Numbered from the stretch's first letter, positions 25,199 through 38,009 are shown. The stretch is DNA of 64,000 nt from Chlorophyllum brunneum (GCA_963576785.1 OY756148.1:186001-250000), one strand, 5' to 3'. The notes: generated by a model not told the origin, from the letters alone. A program made the numbers and translations.

Positions 25199-26235
25199 TA
25201 TTGTTGTTGCTGTCGGTACGGATGATACGCCAACTGGGCATTATGCAATTGCATATGTAAAAATGAAAATGATCCAAATCTTTTCCGCGTAAGCGTGCTA
25301 TCACGCCCTATTAATTTAATCACATAGTAAAGAAACAAATAAAAGTACGAGAGGCATTTCAGAAACTCAATCCATTCTGAGCGTAGATACTGGCGCAGGC
25401 AAATTCTTGGCCGAAACATCTCAACCCCTTCAACCCCGATAAAATCAGCACCCCAAACTCCCAAGGACACCTCGCCAAATACAACTGACTCGACTGCAAT
25501 CGATTTCGAAGGGATTACGTTATAGTTTGATATAAATGCAGGATACTCGGATCTTAATGTTCTTGTGGATGTGCTAGAACTGGTGGTGGAGGGGTACGAA
25601 TTCTGATAATGCTGTTGTTGCGGAGTATAACTTGCGGTTTACCAAGGGGTAAAAACCTGAAAGATTTCAAGTTTTCCGAGAGCGTGTGTCTCCCATAAAT
25701 AGCTTTATCACTTCCAAAAATCACCGCTGCCTCGTCAAACTCTCTAATCTCCCATTAACACCCCTAGCGGCATGTGCGATCCGACTAAGAACTGTATGTG
25801 AGATTCTCGTATCAACTAAACCGAGATGCGTTGGATTATGAATTCTTGGTGATGAGAATGTCGCGTTCCAGGACTATTGTTGATGGAGGTGCACCGAGGA
25901 TTAGACGTTTGAGAGTGGAGGAGTCGTTATTGAAGATGGTGGTTATTTCGGACCGGGCAACGTAGCTGTCGTCGTCTTCGGCACATAAAATAAGTGTTTG
26001 GGGGGAGTTAAAAGTGGAATCCAATGGATCCAAGAGAGATTAGTCGAGGATGGATAACCGATAAAGTCTGAACCATATATTGACGGAGTTCAGGATACCC
26101 AATCCGTTCAACTTCTTTCAAAGCGATGAATTCTGGAACTGCCATACGGCAAACTATTGGGTCTAAAAATTCGCCTTGCTCGTAAGGCCACTTCACTCAA
26201 AGACACTTTACTCGGAGTGTGAAGGATCTGTGCGT
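25199..26235 (-). pseudogene. Degenerate copy of the F-box gene at 27141-30011 (3' half)
   Basis: The minus strand follows the neighbouring 883-aa gene: the MQLHNAQLAYH-like start of its last exon, the exon-4 end (ERVLSVDTGAG region), and the LILGA-L, RAEDDD-Y and HPRLISLGSIGFHF segments. The Gln-rich body of the last exon and the N-terminal F-box are missing, and frames are broken by stops and indels. It lies about 1 kb from its intact parent, in the same orientation. Confidence 0.75.
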
Positions 26236-27140
26236 GTGAGCCAGATTAATGTGCTTCGTGATAAATGCCACCGCCGCGGGTGATTATTGATAATCGAGAC
26301 GAAATTGCTCGGGCCTTGGTTTCAAAACATATGAATACATAACTCCCCCGAGCCAACGAAGAGAGCCCCCATCGGATTGTCACCACAAAATTGCTCCAAA
26401 CGGTGAACAACTCATCAACGTCAACGTTGGCACCAAAACTGCCTACATGTACTGATCCTGTACTGAAATCCTGTGTCTCTCAGTGATGGAATAACAGTTG
26501 CTTGATAGATATGCCAGAACGGAGGGGAACATCTACATCATTTTATATACTAGTAGTGTGAAACTAAAGGGTCAAAAAGGGTCAAAACAGTGTAGTTTCA
26601 TGGCATAAAGGAAAGGACAAGGGGGTGTAATAGGGCAAGCGAGGGATGTTCGCATTGTCCATTCCTAAGGATGAGGTTATAGACAATAGTGGACTCGACA
26701 AGTAGACTTGACCCGTAGACTCAGGGGCTCGGAGCGAATCGCTATCCCAACACTCAGAACATTCATCGTATCAGGATATCAAACCCTCTTGGTACACCTA
26801 GCACAACCTAGTGGCCGATTTCGGCTTGTGAGCCTGAACCTACCTTCCAAAACAAATCGTCTTCACAAAGTCAGTTCGAACAACCACCATGGCAAGTGTC
26901 AACATATTCCGAATTCAAAAATAAAGCGTCAACTTCGTTAAGCAAAGAAATCGCTCTACTCTTACAACGCGCCAATCCTTGACAAGCTTTCTGAACCTGA
27001 TAACCTTACCTGATCAGATCACAAATACATGCCTGAAAGCCGGGGAACACTTTCTCGTCAACTCTAATTCCAAAAGTCCCGAAAAAATAAATAAAACAAG
27101 TCACACCCTGCAAAATCCTCATACACAAAAGACACAACAA
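26236..27140. other. Intergenic with inverted NACHT-upstream-like block
   Basis: No gene. The reverse complement of about 26270-26335 resembles 36115-36175 upstream of NACHT copy 1 (GAAACCAAGGCC, then ATAATCAC). A short direct repeat of GGTCAAAA occurs near 26570-26590. Confidence 0.4.
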
Positions 27141-30011
27141 TCAAGTCTCAACACTAACAGGCATATCATAATCCATCGGTACATCCTTCCTCTCCAACCA
27201 AACCGCATCATCACTTCCCAAATCCACTCCTTTACCACAATCTAGTCTCCTTCTCGACGGTAATTCTTTCAATTCCAACACACTTGCCGTCATTTGGTGT
27301 TGTTGTTGTTCTCGTTGAGGTGGTGGGTGAGGAAGAGGCTGAGGTGTAGGCGGAGCAGGTGTCGTACTCGCTCCAACATTCGCACTTGCGCCGGGTGAAG
27401 GCCTATTCGCACTACCCGTTCTCAAAATCGGACTTGCACTGGTCCTTGAAGGTCCAGCATCAACACCCGCATCGACCTTCCTCACTACCCCCTCACCACC
27501 ACCAACCGCAGTCGTTGTCTCCGTCCCACGAACAATAACGTACAATTCCCCATTCCACCCAACAAAATCCAAACTGTCCACTATCGACGCAACATGTTTC
27601 GCACTTTCTAATGTTCCAAGTTGTTGTGGTTGTGGTTGTGGTACTGGAGGTACGTATTGTTGTTGTATCGGAGGATGAGGTTGGAATGGATGAGGCGGAT
27701 GAGGGTATACACCTTGATGGATTTGTCCATGAAGGGGTAAAGACGGAGGAGGTCCCATTACCGATTGTTGCTGCAATTCACCGTTACCACCACCGCTCGA
27801 ATCGTCATTGTCGCCGTTACCGTTCCCACTCCCGCTCCCGCCACTAGTCTCATGTTCCACTCCATCTCTCTTCCTCCTCTTCGGCGTTCCAGGCTGCGCT
27901 CCCCCTCCAGACGTAGGTCCAGACCCAGACACAGAAGCAGACGTAGAACCGGAAGGAGGATGTGGTGGGAAAGGATGATACGAGGGTCCTCCATGTTGTT
28001 GCGTCGGTTGCTGTTGATAAGTAGCATATTGCGTTGGTGCTTGATATTGCTGTTGTTGTTGCTGCGGTAAAGGATGATACGCCAATTGGGCATTATGCAA
28101 TTGCATATGCAAAAACGAAAGCGATCCAAATCCTCTAAACTTTTCCGCATAAACGTGCTACCGCCCGACATCAGTTTTATCGTATAACAACAGAACACGG
28201 ACAGAGAGGGAGGACGTACGAGGGGTGACTCAGAAACTCCAACTTCGACTCTGAGCGCAGACACCTGCGCGGGCAGAGCCTTGACCAAAACATCCATCTC
28301 CGACGCACACCTGTCCAAATTCACCTCTCCCGCACTCCCACTTCCACCACCAATAGCACCACCGCCGTTGCCAAAGGCGGCACTACACCCCCAGACCAAA
28401 CACCCAATCCTAACACCCAACACTCTCAACCCCTTCAACCCCGGTAAAATTGGTACCACAAACTCCCAAGGACAATTCCCCAAATCCAATTTCCTCAACT
28501 GAGATCGATTTCGAAGGAATTGCGTTATGGTTTGATATAAATGAAGTATACTCGGATCATAATGTTCTTGAGGATGGGCTGGAACCGGTGGCGGGGGGTA
28601 CGAATTTTGATAATGTTGCTGTTGTTGAGGAGGAGGGGGAGTGGTAACCTGCGGTTGACCAACGAGTAAAAACCTAAATGATTTCAAGTTTGGCAAAAAC
28701 GTATGTCTCCCATCAATAACTTCATCACTTCCGAATATCACCGCTGCCTTCCCTGGTTCTTCCAGCACCCCATGCAACGTCAAACTCTCCAGTCTCCCAC
28801 CAACACCGCCAGCAGCATGTGCGATCCGACTAAGAACTGTATGTGAGATTCTCGTATCAACTAAGTCGAGATGGGTGAGATTGTGGATTGTTGGTGATGA
28901 AAATGTTGCGTCCCAGGAATGTTGCCGATGGAGGTAGGCGCCGAGGATTAGGTGTTTGAGAGTGGAGGAATTGTTGTTGAGGATGGTGGTTATTTCGGAC
29001 CAGTCGGCGTAGCCGTCGTCGTCTTCCGCGCGTAGAGTGAGTTTTTGGAGGGAGTTGAAAGCGGATATTCCGCAGGCATCGAAATGGAATCCAATGGATC
29101 CAAGAGAAATTAGTCGAGGATGGAAAACCAGTAGATTCTGAACCATATCTTGACGTAGTTCAGGATACCCGATCCATTCGAATTCCTTCAAAGCGATGAA
29201 TTCTGGAAGGGCTGTGCGGAAGACTCGAACCATTAGGTCTAATAGTTCGCCTTCTTCGTAAGCCCAGTGAACACGGAGACATTTGACTCGGAGCGCGAAG
29301 GATTTGTCGGACTTGACGCGATCGAAGATGTCGAGGGAACGATTAACGTTTTCGGGTTGGTCTTCACCGAAATAGAGATCGATGGTGTGGAAGATGTGGT
29401 GGAGGGCTATGGAACGGTGGAAGGAGGATAGATGGAGCCAGGTACGGAGGTGGTATCGGGGGATATAGGTTGCGATTCGTGACCAAACTTCTGGTGGGGC
29501 ACGGTGTGAAGGAGGGTCGTGTGCGAAACGGATTTGCTTAGTGTTGAAGGTTAGTTGGTTGATTGGTATGAGAAAGAGGATAGAGACGCACTGTACGTCG
29601 ACGAATTTGGTTCGCAACGTCTCTGTTAGATGGTTCTAGCCTTAGTACAGCTTGAAAGTCTACGAAACAAAACAGTCAACGTGAAGCGCTTAATATAATA
29701 ACGATTCAATACCTTGGTGTGCCTGCGTCAACAACCGATCCCCACACGCCTTTCTCGCATTCGCTCTAGCCAACAACGCCTTTGCAATACTCGTTTTTGG
29801 TAAGTTTGGAATTTTGAGGTAAACGTCGATGTATTTTTCCACGTCGTCGCCATACCTACCCATGTTAAAACCCTCTCTACTCATGTATCAAAGAATAAAC
29901 TGACCTTCCAGCGTCGATAAGAGTAAGAGCAGTGTCGAGTAAGAACTGAGCCTTACGCGCAGGATCCAATGCAGTGAGTGCATTGTGGACTGTTGTTGTG
30001 AGGTCGTCCAT
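27141..30011 (-). CDS. F-box protein with TPR-like N-terminus and Gln-rich tail (883 aa)
   Basis: Five exons (30011-29905, 29855-29713, 29659-29592, 29536-28220, 28157-27141) total 2652 nt with consistent phases. The N-terminus (DPARKAQFLLDTALTLIDAG, AKALLARANARKACGDRLL, VLRLEPSNRDVANQIRRR) is TPR-like. The F-box begins PPEVWSRIATYIPRYHLRTW. A leucine-rich repeat-like middle (LKEFEWIGYPELR, LTHLDLVDTRISH, LRKLDLGNCPWEF) is the likely substrate surface. The last exon is rich in Gln, Pro, Gly and Ser with a KRRKRD basic patch, a possible nuclear signal. Long minus-strand frames that read through its introns are artefacts. Decayed copies lie at 25199-26235, 35060-35640 and 55155-55795. A GPHR 5' remnant sits divergently next to its start. 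Confidence 0.8.
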
Positions 30012-30019
30012 GTGGTGGT

Positions 30020-30190
30020 TCTTGACTAACCGTAGCCCTGAGATACTTTCTCACAAGAGCTCATCTTCATCCTCGCACGACTCGCCGCCTGCCTCAAATT
30101 CCTCCCCAATGCCATCCTCGACACTACAAGCCATACCAAAGCACTACCCACACTCATCTGGAGTAGCGACGAAGAAGACGGACTGACGAT
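30020..30190 (+). pseudogene. 5' remnant of a GPHR gene, divergent from the F-box gene
   Basis: Plus-strand bases match the first exon of the intact GPHR gene at 33416-35028, including the CTGAGATA-TTTC leader, the CTCGCACGA segment, GCCTGCCTCAAATTCCTCCC and the GTAGCGACGAAGAAGACGGAC block. The start codon is lost and nothing homologous remains beyond 30190. Confidence 0.75.
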
Positions 30191-30436
30191 CCACACAGGT
30201 TTTTGTCCCCGCTGGCTAGACCAGCTAGAATGCCATTAAGTCAATTCCCATTCCGTGTCTGTCACTACAACAATTACATGGTCTAAACTTTTTGTGCGAT
30301 ACTAAAAGAAGAACTACATACTGCCGCTACCGAAGGTGGAGACCTATGTGCACTGCAAGTTGTGGAGCTTTCCCCAGCTCATACCGCCATATCTGCGGTC
30401 GAGCAGTGACTATTGGCAAACGTCATACCTGCTCCT

Positions 30437-31699
30437 TCAGCGTCCCGGGTCTCCTGCCATCTTCCCCCGTTTGGTGTCGGGTGCATTGGTCTGAGAAAGG
30501 ACACTCGTTTTAAACTGCCGATTCCGGTGCATTCCTACTCGGATGACCATCGAGGCCGGGATCAGCGCCTGTCAAAGAAACCCAATGTTGACTCAGTTGG
30601 AAGTGGGCTCGAAGGAATGACTTACTGCTACAGGCTCGAAGAGACCTTCAAGAATAATACCAGCATCCAAGTTAAGTGCAATTGTAACAGTCAAAGGAAG
30701 GAGAAGTGCAGTGTAGATGGCTCCCGACTCGATGATCATGGCCATGATTACCTTGTAACGAGATGATCGGGTCCGGCTGCCAGTCACTGAGGTAGCAACA
30801 ATACCATGGCGCCAGATTTCCCGGCAATGAATGAAGTTGAGTAGACCTGCGTTGCCATCCCAAGCACACAAGCTGTGACTAAGAGAAGTGTACCAGCTTT
30901 TTCTATCACATCAAAATCATCCAAACCCAGGGATGCATAGAAGACAACTCCGCATACTAAATTAGCAATCAGTTAATTAGGTTTGAAGCTACGCGGTGAT
31001 GGGGTTAAGTTACCTGTGCTGCTAACCAAAGTAATAATCTGGATTATACAACAGCGAGTGGACATTCCAATGAATAAACCAAACCACAAACTCACAGGTG
31101 GTATGCAGATCAAAGTATTCTGGCCATGAAATAAAATCCATACTTGCCAAACCATAATAGCATCACCAGTGGTGACCTAAAAATGATGAGATGATAATGT
31201 GTCAAGAGCAAATAACAATACAAACATTGATGAGAGAAAAAGCAGCCGAAGCAATAGATAAATCCAGTCATGCCACCATCAGATCTGTAACCCTTTGATC
31301 CAGATCCATAGAATAGCTCTTGAATATTGACTTGTGTAACTCCACAACAATTACTGTCATTACAGCAAATTGAATGCAGACTGCAGCAAGTAGGAACCTT
31401 TGAAGCATAAGGCATTGGTCAAGTAGTGTCCTAATATCACATACCAGCATATAGGTTGGCCACACATTCTTTGTCCGACAAGGACATAGATACAGGTAAT
31501 AAAAACAGGAATACTGTCCAGGACTAACATCAACTAGTTGAGCTGTGATCAAATTGAGCAAATTCTCACTAGACACCTGCAGAACAAAATCAACTTCGAC
31601 CAAAACAGAAGGAATGACGCATCTCTTACCATATAATATTGACATACTTGCTACTGCTGCCATATTGTAAAGTGCGAGCTTCTGGATGGTTCCTGCCAT
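30437..31699 (-). pseudogene. Seven-transmembrane gene 2, frameshifted
   Basis: It has the same architecture as seven-TM gene 1, from ATG at 31699 (ISILYG), through micro-exon GTGTCTA at 31570-31576, YVLVGQR, the GDAIMVWQVWILFHGQN segment, IIESGAIYTALLLPL and IPASMVIRVGMHRNRQF. Two 1-nt changes break it. One is a missing T in the Trp codon of the STSFIAWEIW motif near 30820. The other lies near the end, causing an early TGA at 30437. TATA-like TATATATA lies upstream at about 31744-31753. All introns still have good borders, so loss is recent, or one change could be a sequencing error. Confidence 0.7.
31570..31576 (-). other. 7-nt micro-exon of seven-TM gene 2
   Basis: GTGTCTA on the minus strand, between CTGCAG and GTGAGA. 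It encodes Gly-Val-Tyr with its neighbours. Confidence 0.7.
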
Positions 31700-33415
31700 G
31701 ATTCAGGGCTGCAACATCGAAACCAAGATCCTTCTTTGTTGGTTATATATACTAATTGACAAAAATGAAAGCATTGTATCAATCCTCAAAGTTTGGTTTC
31801 GGATCATTGGAGTGTGTGCGAAAGAGTGAGTTGAAGAAAGTCCTTTGCTGTGCAATGATGAACAGTGGTACAAGGGTAAAACCCCATCTCTGTCCAACCA
31901 ACAATTAATGCGAGGTGAGAGTATCTCATTTCATAGCACACACATTTTGTACTTCACATCTAGTTCTACCTTTGGGGGCTTCCATCCCATCGCGGTTCTA
32001 GAATTCTGCTCGGATATCTGGACATGAATACTCCGCACTTCTCGCACTTCTTTCAATGATATTTAGGAATCATGATGTTTCCATGTTTGATGCAGCAATG
32101 GGGGAACCATCGACAGTGATTGTGTGATTTCTGGTGGTAATAGACTAGATGACTGATCCAAAATAGGGAGCCGAAATAGGGTTTCCATGACTCGAGTCGG
32201 ATTCATCATTGCATGGCTGGGCGCATCTTGCTATGAGCATCCAAATCCGCAGATGGACACAGTCCAATGGCTACCATCACACCAGTAACCATCCAACTAT
32301 CAGGTCTACCTCTGGAGCTGAAGTATAGGTATGGTAATGTTTAACAACTGTTCGACTGCATTGTCGAGCGTTGTTATGTACCCAGATGGTGAGTTAAAAG
32401 TGATCTTGACCTGTGTCTGGAGGTCTCGTCGAGGGAGGGATTCTAAAACATCGTCACTTCACTTTCAACCTGAGATGTGAAATTAACGAAAACGGAGGAG
32501 AGTTCATATGGAATAATATATTCGTTCCTATAAGCGAGGAGAACGGAGCAGGCCGAGAGCTTAGAAGTGGGCATAATTCCTATATACATAGTTGATCACC
32601 GACCGAACCGACAACACTGGGATGGGAAGTAAAAAGCGCTTCCTAGCGTGTACGAGGCAGAGGAGAAGTCCCCTGAAGGATCCCGACTCGAAGGAGGCTA
32701 AACCCCCCGGTGGTTCTCCCTATGACGTACCAAAAATGGGTTTGCTCCAACAAGGACACTCATGGGCCTGACATTGCTGTCGAGGGTGGTTTTATCGGGT
32801 GCGTCCCTTGATATTAATGAGTGAACACACCCGGTTCATCATCAAAACGCTTCACCTCTACCACCATCTCTTCCATGTAGTACGTCAGCACAGAGCGTCA
32901 TGGTCCCAAGGAGAACACAAAAAAACCATAATTGCGACGCCACTAGAACCATCACTGTCGGTGTCTTGGGCCATCTGCATACCATCAACATGGCAGAACA
33001 ATCTACCAGCTTTGTTTGACCTCCACACTCTACCATCCTACGTTTATCTTCCTACGACTTCCGGGTCACTCAATCCCTGGAAGCCGGACCTTGAAAAGAC
33101 ACATGAACTATCCATTGCATGCCATTGATTTGTTGACTCTCTCGCCGAGGTCCAACTCGGTCGTACATAGAGTCGGAATGGCGGGTATATGCCCTGTGTA
33201 CTTGTGTACGATTACGTGAAGCGAGACTGTTGTTGGTGGATGGGTATGCCAAGATTAGAACAAGAGCCGACATTTCAGGAGGACCATCGAGTAATATCTA
33301 ATAAACACCGATGGTAATCAAAAGCGTTCACAGTGAGCAATTTGTTTTCACGACCGCATACCATACACGAACTCTATATATCTTAAAAAGTCCCATTGCC
33401 ACAACTTGCAATCAT
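31700..33415. other. Intergenic between seven-TM gene 2 and GPHR
   Basis: No gene supported. Contains the duplicated block at 32594-32815. Confidence 0.4.
32594..32815 (+). repeat. Duplicated non-coding block, copy 1
   Basis: Matches 55896-56190 in the same orientation, with shared blocks such as GAGGCAGAG-AGAAG, GACTCGAAGGAGGCTAAA and CAAG-AGGACACT. Part of the duplicated F-box/seven-TM neighbourhood. Confidence 0.65.
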
Positions 33416-35028
33416 TCAATCAATCATCGAAAACTTCCTCACGAGCCATTTAGAGACCAAAGTCACCACAGCTGATACTAAAAACGTAAGATCAAAGAGA
33501 GGTGAGAAGAGTTCGTACGGAGGGATGAGAGTGAATAAGTTGGTTGTCGTAGGTGAGGGGTTTGGGTCTTGTTGTTGGTGCTGTCCGGTGGATAGAGGTG
33601 GAGGGAAGGAAGAACGAAGTTGGACGAGTGTTGATAGGAGGTATATACCCTGTGTATGTGCGATCAGGTGGGTTAGTGAGCATATGGAGGGGGAACGAAC
33701 CATGAGGTATGATAAGACCAAGAGCAGGATTGAAGTTCCTAATGTCCGTGAAGTGATCTTCAGCACCTGGTAGGGGTACAAATTAACCTGGTGTAAGGAG
33801 TGAATAAACAAGAACGTACGCGATTAACGTTTTTCATAACTAAACCGATACTCGAGAGGATGATTAAACCAACGAGGAGAAGCGAGATATGGCGTGTAAG
33901 TGAGGATATGGATTCGGGTGTCAATAGCGTTGGCTCTGTAGAGGGAGAGGAACGGATGAAGAGGTAGATGAGGATGTTGGTTACGATATCTGGATAGGAT
34001 TGACTTTGCTGTTGTTGGTATGGACGGAGGAAGATGGTGTTGTACGCGGCCTATGATGGATTTTAGTATGACAGAGGAATGAGAGTAGGGAGGACGGACG
34101 GTTATGGTTCGAAATATACAATACCCAGCGAATAATCGTCCAATGAAGGAGGTTATGCGACCTCGGAGGGTACGAGACGCTTTCGAATAAGCGAATTTGT
34201 TACGTTGGGATTGGAGTTGCAACGCAAGCGTATCACGAAGGGTTTGAAGACCCGTTATCTCAAGTGTTACTATCCTATGTCAGTATGGCAAGATCAGAAG
34301 CCAGGAAGCCACTACGCACAGTCATCACCGCCCCGTAACGTCCGCTTAATCCAACTCGTCGACTGCTGCGGAGACCTCGTCGACAATTCATCCCGTTTCT
34401 TGTGCAGGTCGTTTTGTACACTTTGAAGACTTATTTCCGTACTTTGTATTTCCTCTTCACTCGGCACGACATTGTACTCTTTATCCCCCGGTAAAAACTC
34501 CCAAGCACGAGTAACCGCACCAAATCCCGATAAAAGTCCTAAAATCACCGTTCCGAGCACGACAAGTCGTGAGAGCGTACGAGTGAGAAAGGTAGTCGTG
34601 GTAGACTCGGTATGGACGGGGATGTATGAAAGAAGGACTAGAGAGAGTACCACAGGGATGAACGAGAAGAGAATTGTGCGGGGCGAGAGAGCGGGAAGGA
34701 CGACGAGGGTGATTGACTGGGGAATGAGCAGGATGTGGATTGCGAGGAGGGCGTAGAGTGAAAGTTGGAAATGTGTTGTTCTGAGCTGTGGTGAAGAGGT
34801 ATTTGTGGCCTGGCAGAGGAGCAGAATGAACAGCAGCAAACACTCGGTCAGCGTCCATGCAAACACCAGCCTGGCCAACAGCCCTCGCCAGTCTGTCTTC
34901 TTCGCCGCTACGCCAGCTGATGTGGGTGCAGGTAGTGCGTTCGTCTGGTCGGCAGTGTCGAGAATGGCATTGGGGAGGAATTTGAGGCAGGCGGCGAAGA
35001 GGATTGGTCTTGCGAGGATGAAGATCAT
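33416..35028 (-). CDS. Golgi pH regulator / GPR89 family membrane protein
   Basis: Five exons (35028-34320, 34269-34100, 34050-33820, 33766-33701, 33649-33416) give 469 aa in consistent phase. Hydrophobic helices cover most of the protein. The family motif LLSGFGAV is present before a hydrophilic coiled region (EEIQSTEISLQSVQNDL). The TLRGRITSFIGRLFAGYCIFR and HISLLLVGLIILSSIG segments match the conserved second half of GPHR proteins, which act in the Golgi/ER membrane as anion channels controlling lumenal pH (known for animals). Intron 1 has GTGCGT, a TACTGAC branch and a GATAG acceptor; the other borders look standard. It appears intact. Fragments of a divergent F-box gene sit immediately upstream on the plus strand. 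Confidence 0.85.
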
Positions 35029-35059
35029 TTTGTGGGAAATATCTCAGGGTTTCGGTTAG

Positions 35060-35640
35060 TCACCGTGAATGACCTCACAACAACAGTCCACTATGTTATG
35101 TTATGTGTATGGCGACGACGTGGAAAAATACATCAACGCCCACCTCAAAGCTCCAAACCAAGTATCGCAAAGGCGTTGTTGGCTAGAGGGAATGTGAGGA
35201 GGCGTGTGGGGATCTGTTGACGTATTACACTAAGCGCTTCATGTTGACTGTTTTGTTTCGTAGACTCTCAGGGTGCGTGTGTTTGTCGGAGATGGTGAGG
35301 AATTTACCTGCGCAGGTTTCCGTGCTCAGAGTCGAAGTTAGAGTATCCGAATTGTTTCCCATACGTCTTCTATTCATTTCCTTACTATATGGTTAATTGA
35401 TTGGGTGGGATAGTATATTTATGCGGAAAAGTTCCGAGGGTTTAGATTCCTTTCGTTTTCACATATGCAACTGCATAATCACAGTGTCAAGCAAATATCC
35501 CACTTCTGGTTCTGTGTCTGCTACCGGGTCCGGGTCCACGTCTGGAGGTGTACAACCTGGCACGCCAAAGAGGAGGAAGAGAGATGGAGTGGAACATGGT
35601 AGTGGCAGTGTGACTTGCTTTAACTTCTTTATTTTGGGAC
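35060..35640 (+). pseudogene. Degenerate F-box gene fragments, divergent from GPHR
   Basis: Plus-strand pieces match the 883-aa F-box gene. There is a first-exon start (ATGGAC now GTGAAT), exon 2 (GGCGACGACGTGGAAAAATAC), intron 2 with its TTTCGTAG acceptor, the end of exon 4 (CAGGTTTCCGTGCTCAGAGT) and the start of exon 5 up to the PGTPKRRKRDGVEH segment near 35560-35600. The F-box and leucine-rich part are deleted. It is the mirror of the GPHR remnant beside the intact F-box gene. Confidence 0.75.
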
Positions 35641-36286
35641 TTTTGGAATTGGAGTTGACGAAAACTCGTATGACCCTTGATAGTAATATTCCAAAGTGTC
35701 TCCTGGCATTCAACGAATCCCAGCATGTGTTTGGGATCTGATCGGGTAAGGAGCTTACTAGATTCGGAATGGCTTGTTGTAAGAGTAGAGCGCTTACGAA
35801 GTTGATACTTTGTCTTTGAAATCGGAGGATGCTGAAGACAGGTGACGGAATAGCATCAGACACTTGCCATGGTCCTTATTCGAGCTGACTTTGTGAAGAG
35901 GGTTTCTTTATAGGTTTAGGTTCGCTAGGCCGCACTTGCGGAGATCACCTTGTTTGTCACAAGAGAAGTTTTCATATCCTCTATAGATAATATAAGGTCC
36001 GGGGCACGGGCTTTCAGCACAGGACCAGTACTTTTGATTCCAACGTTGAATGGTTTGTCGCCGATTTTGTGACACAAGTTCAACGAGAGCCTCTTTGGTG
36101 AAGGCTTATGAATTTACGCGTTTCGAAACCAAGGCCCCAGCAATCTCGTTGCGATTCTCAATAATCACTAGCAATGCCGGCATTTGCAAGAAGCGTGTTC
36201 ATAATGTCTGGCTCACCCGCATAGCCCAATGTGTGCCAGAAGTTGGCACGTTGCTTGTGGGTTGTCGGTACTCGTTCCCTACCACC
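35641..36286. other. Upstream region of NACHT copy 1
   Basis: No gene. Shares short blocks with 10740-10900, 26270-26335 (inverted) and 37890-38009, marking a conserved NACHT 5' flank. Confidence 0.45.
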
Positions 36287-37740
36287 ATGGCACGCCGCCG
36301 CCCACTCCCCAAGTGGTTTCGTGCCATTTTCAACAAGAGTTCGTTCACGTCTGCTGTCTTCCCTTGCAGCTTCTGACAACGCTGTCTCTTTCAGGAATAG
36401 CGAAGCATATGCGGGACCTAGTGTTAGTGCACCAGGGTTCATTACCAATTCACACAACTTTGTCATGAACCAACCAGTCATGTACAATATCAAGGAAACC
36501 AAGGGAGAAGGTACGAATTGGCATTATAATGTTCAAGTCCAATCTCTGATATTATCCAGTCTTGCAATGGCTCGCTAAATCCTCAATGTCTGGTGCCGAA
36601 TTCGACTCTTCTCTCCGTGACCCTCCTCCTCGCTGTCCTCCTGGAACCCGCATCGCGATCTTGGGTGACATCCGTCAGTGGTTCGATGACCCTGGTGCTG
36701 CCTATCGACTATTTTGGCTATTCGGTGCTGCCGGTGTCAGGAAGTCCGCGATCGTCCAAACTCTGGCAGAAGAGTTTTCGTCATCATCCAGGCTTGGTGC
36801 ATCGCTCTTCATATCCCGACCGAATAAGTGTCACAAACCCGCTCGCTTATCAGCTGGCTGTCAGGATTCCTCCTTATCACGAATTCCTGAGGCAGAAGAT
36901 GATCGCTGACCCGAAGCTGTTGGAAAAGAGCATGGAGCACCAGTTCAATCTCCTCATTGTCGAGCCTTTTGTTACTCTGCGTCTGGAACCTGAGCGAGGT
37001 CGATGGGTGATTCTGATAGATGGACTCGACGAATGCGAGGGCGAAGCTGCACAAATTAATATCATCAAGTTGATCAGCCACTTCTCACAACAACATCCCA
37101 CCGCTCCGCTTAGGTGGCTCATTGCAAGCCGGCCTGAAGCTCAACTAAATCGAACGTTCAAGTCCAACAAGGTCAAGGGTACCTTTCTATCTCAGGAAGT
37201 TCCTGCAGATTCCGACGTAGCCTGCCAGGATGTCGAGAAGTTCCTGTGTGCCAAATTCGACGAGCTCCGAGAGAAATATGATGACCTGATACCGGGGGGC
37301 GCTCCATGGCCTGTGGAACGCAACATGGCATCCGGGTACTTCATATTTGCTGCGACGGTCGTCCGTTTTGTCGATGACTCCCGTACTCGTAACCCTATTT
37401 ACCAACTCACAATTATCCTTTCTGTTCCTCGCCACATTCAAACGCACCCTATCTCGAATCTTCATGCGCTCTACACAAAGGTTCTCGACACGGTACCCAA
37501 AGAGGCCTTGCCGGCCCTGAAATTCTTGCTTGGGTTTTACTTGTGGGACCGGAGATCTGTTATGGACAGTGATAGCAAAAACGATGGGTTCCCGCTCGTT
37601 TGGACAGCCACCTTTCTTGATCTCTGGCAGGACATTGTCTATGTCGCAGTAGGCAACCTGTATTCGCTTATCAAGGTCCCACCGATTGAGGAATCCGGAA
37701 TTTGGGGTATCCGGTTTTATCATGCATCACTCTTTGGGCA
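36287..37740 (+). pseudogene. NACHT NTPase gene copy 1, mutated P-loop and truncated
   Basis: Plus-strand order: candidate ATG 36287 (short exon ending near KWFRAIFNK), an exon with VMYNIKETK, then the NACHT exon. The P-loop reads GAAGVRKSA, so the second Gly of GxGKS is Arg, which should impair ATP binding. Between the P-loop frame and the Walker B frame (VILIDGLDECEG) a frame change is need at about 36825-36850. NACHT copy 2 has the same change at the same place. After HASL near 37735 homology with copy 2 ends abruptly. NACHT proteins in mushrooms are STAND-type signalling NTPases linked to non-self recognition; this copy is unlikely to work. Confidence 0.75.
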
Positions 37741-38009
37741 TAAAGAGCGATCACATGGTGAAGCGAAGGGCAAGCACAAGCAGGGGACCCCCTGCGTTCA
37801 CCTTCGGCCTCACACACCAAGAATTGGCAGTCTTTCTAGCTCCGAACTTCCTTCCCCAAGCCCTCATGTGGTCTGGTCTTGGATAGTTAAATTAGCCTAC
37901 TATCACACACCAAACAAGAATAATATCTGGCTCACACGCATAGCTCAGAAGTTGGGGGCTGGAAGTTGGGGGCTGCTATGTCTTGTTCTCTACCCACCAC
38001 CATGGAAAA
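37741..38009. other. Breakpoint segment and 5' flank of NACHT copy 2
   Basis: Bases 37741-37890 match nothing else I could see in the window. 37890-38009 repeats the upstream region of NACHT copy 1 (GCTCACACGCATAGC, then ACCACCATGG), and ends with a candidate start codon at 38002-38004. Confidence 0.5.

Noticed and set aside
24691..25470. 259-aa Gly-rich frame on the minus strand
   Set aside because: Antisense shadow of the Lys/Pro repeat exon.
27758..29617. A 619-aa single-exon protein on the minus strand
   Set aside because: It reads through two introns of the F-box gene with canonical borders; the spliced model keeps the conserved frame into the last exon.
36830..36860. A 26-nt intron joining the two NACHT frames
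   Set aside because: GT and AG exist, but 26 nt is far below the 40-60 nt introns of this window, and longer options give the wrong phase or a stop.
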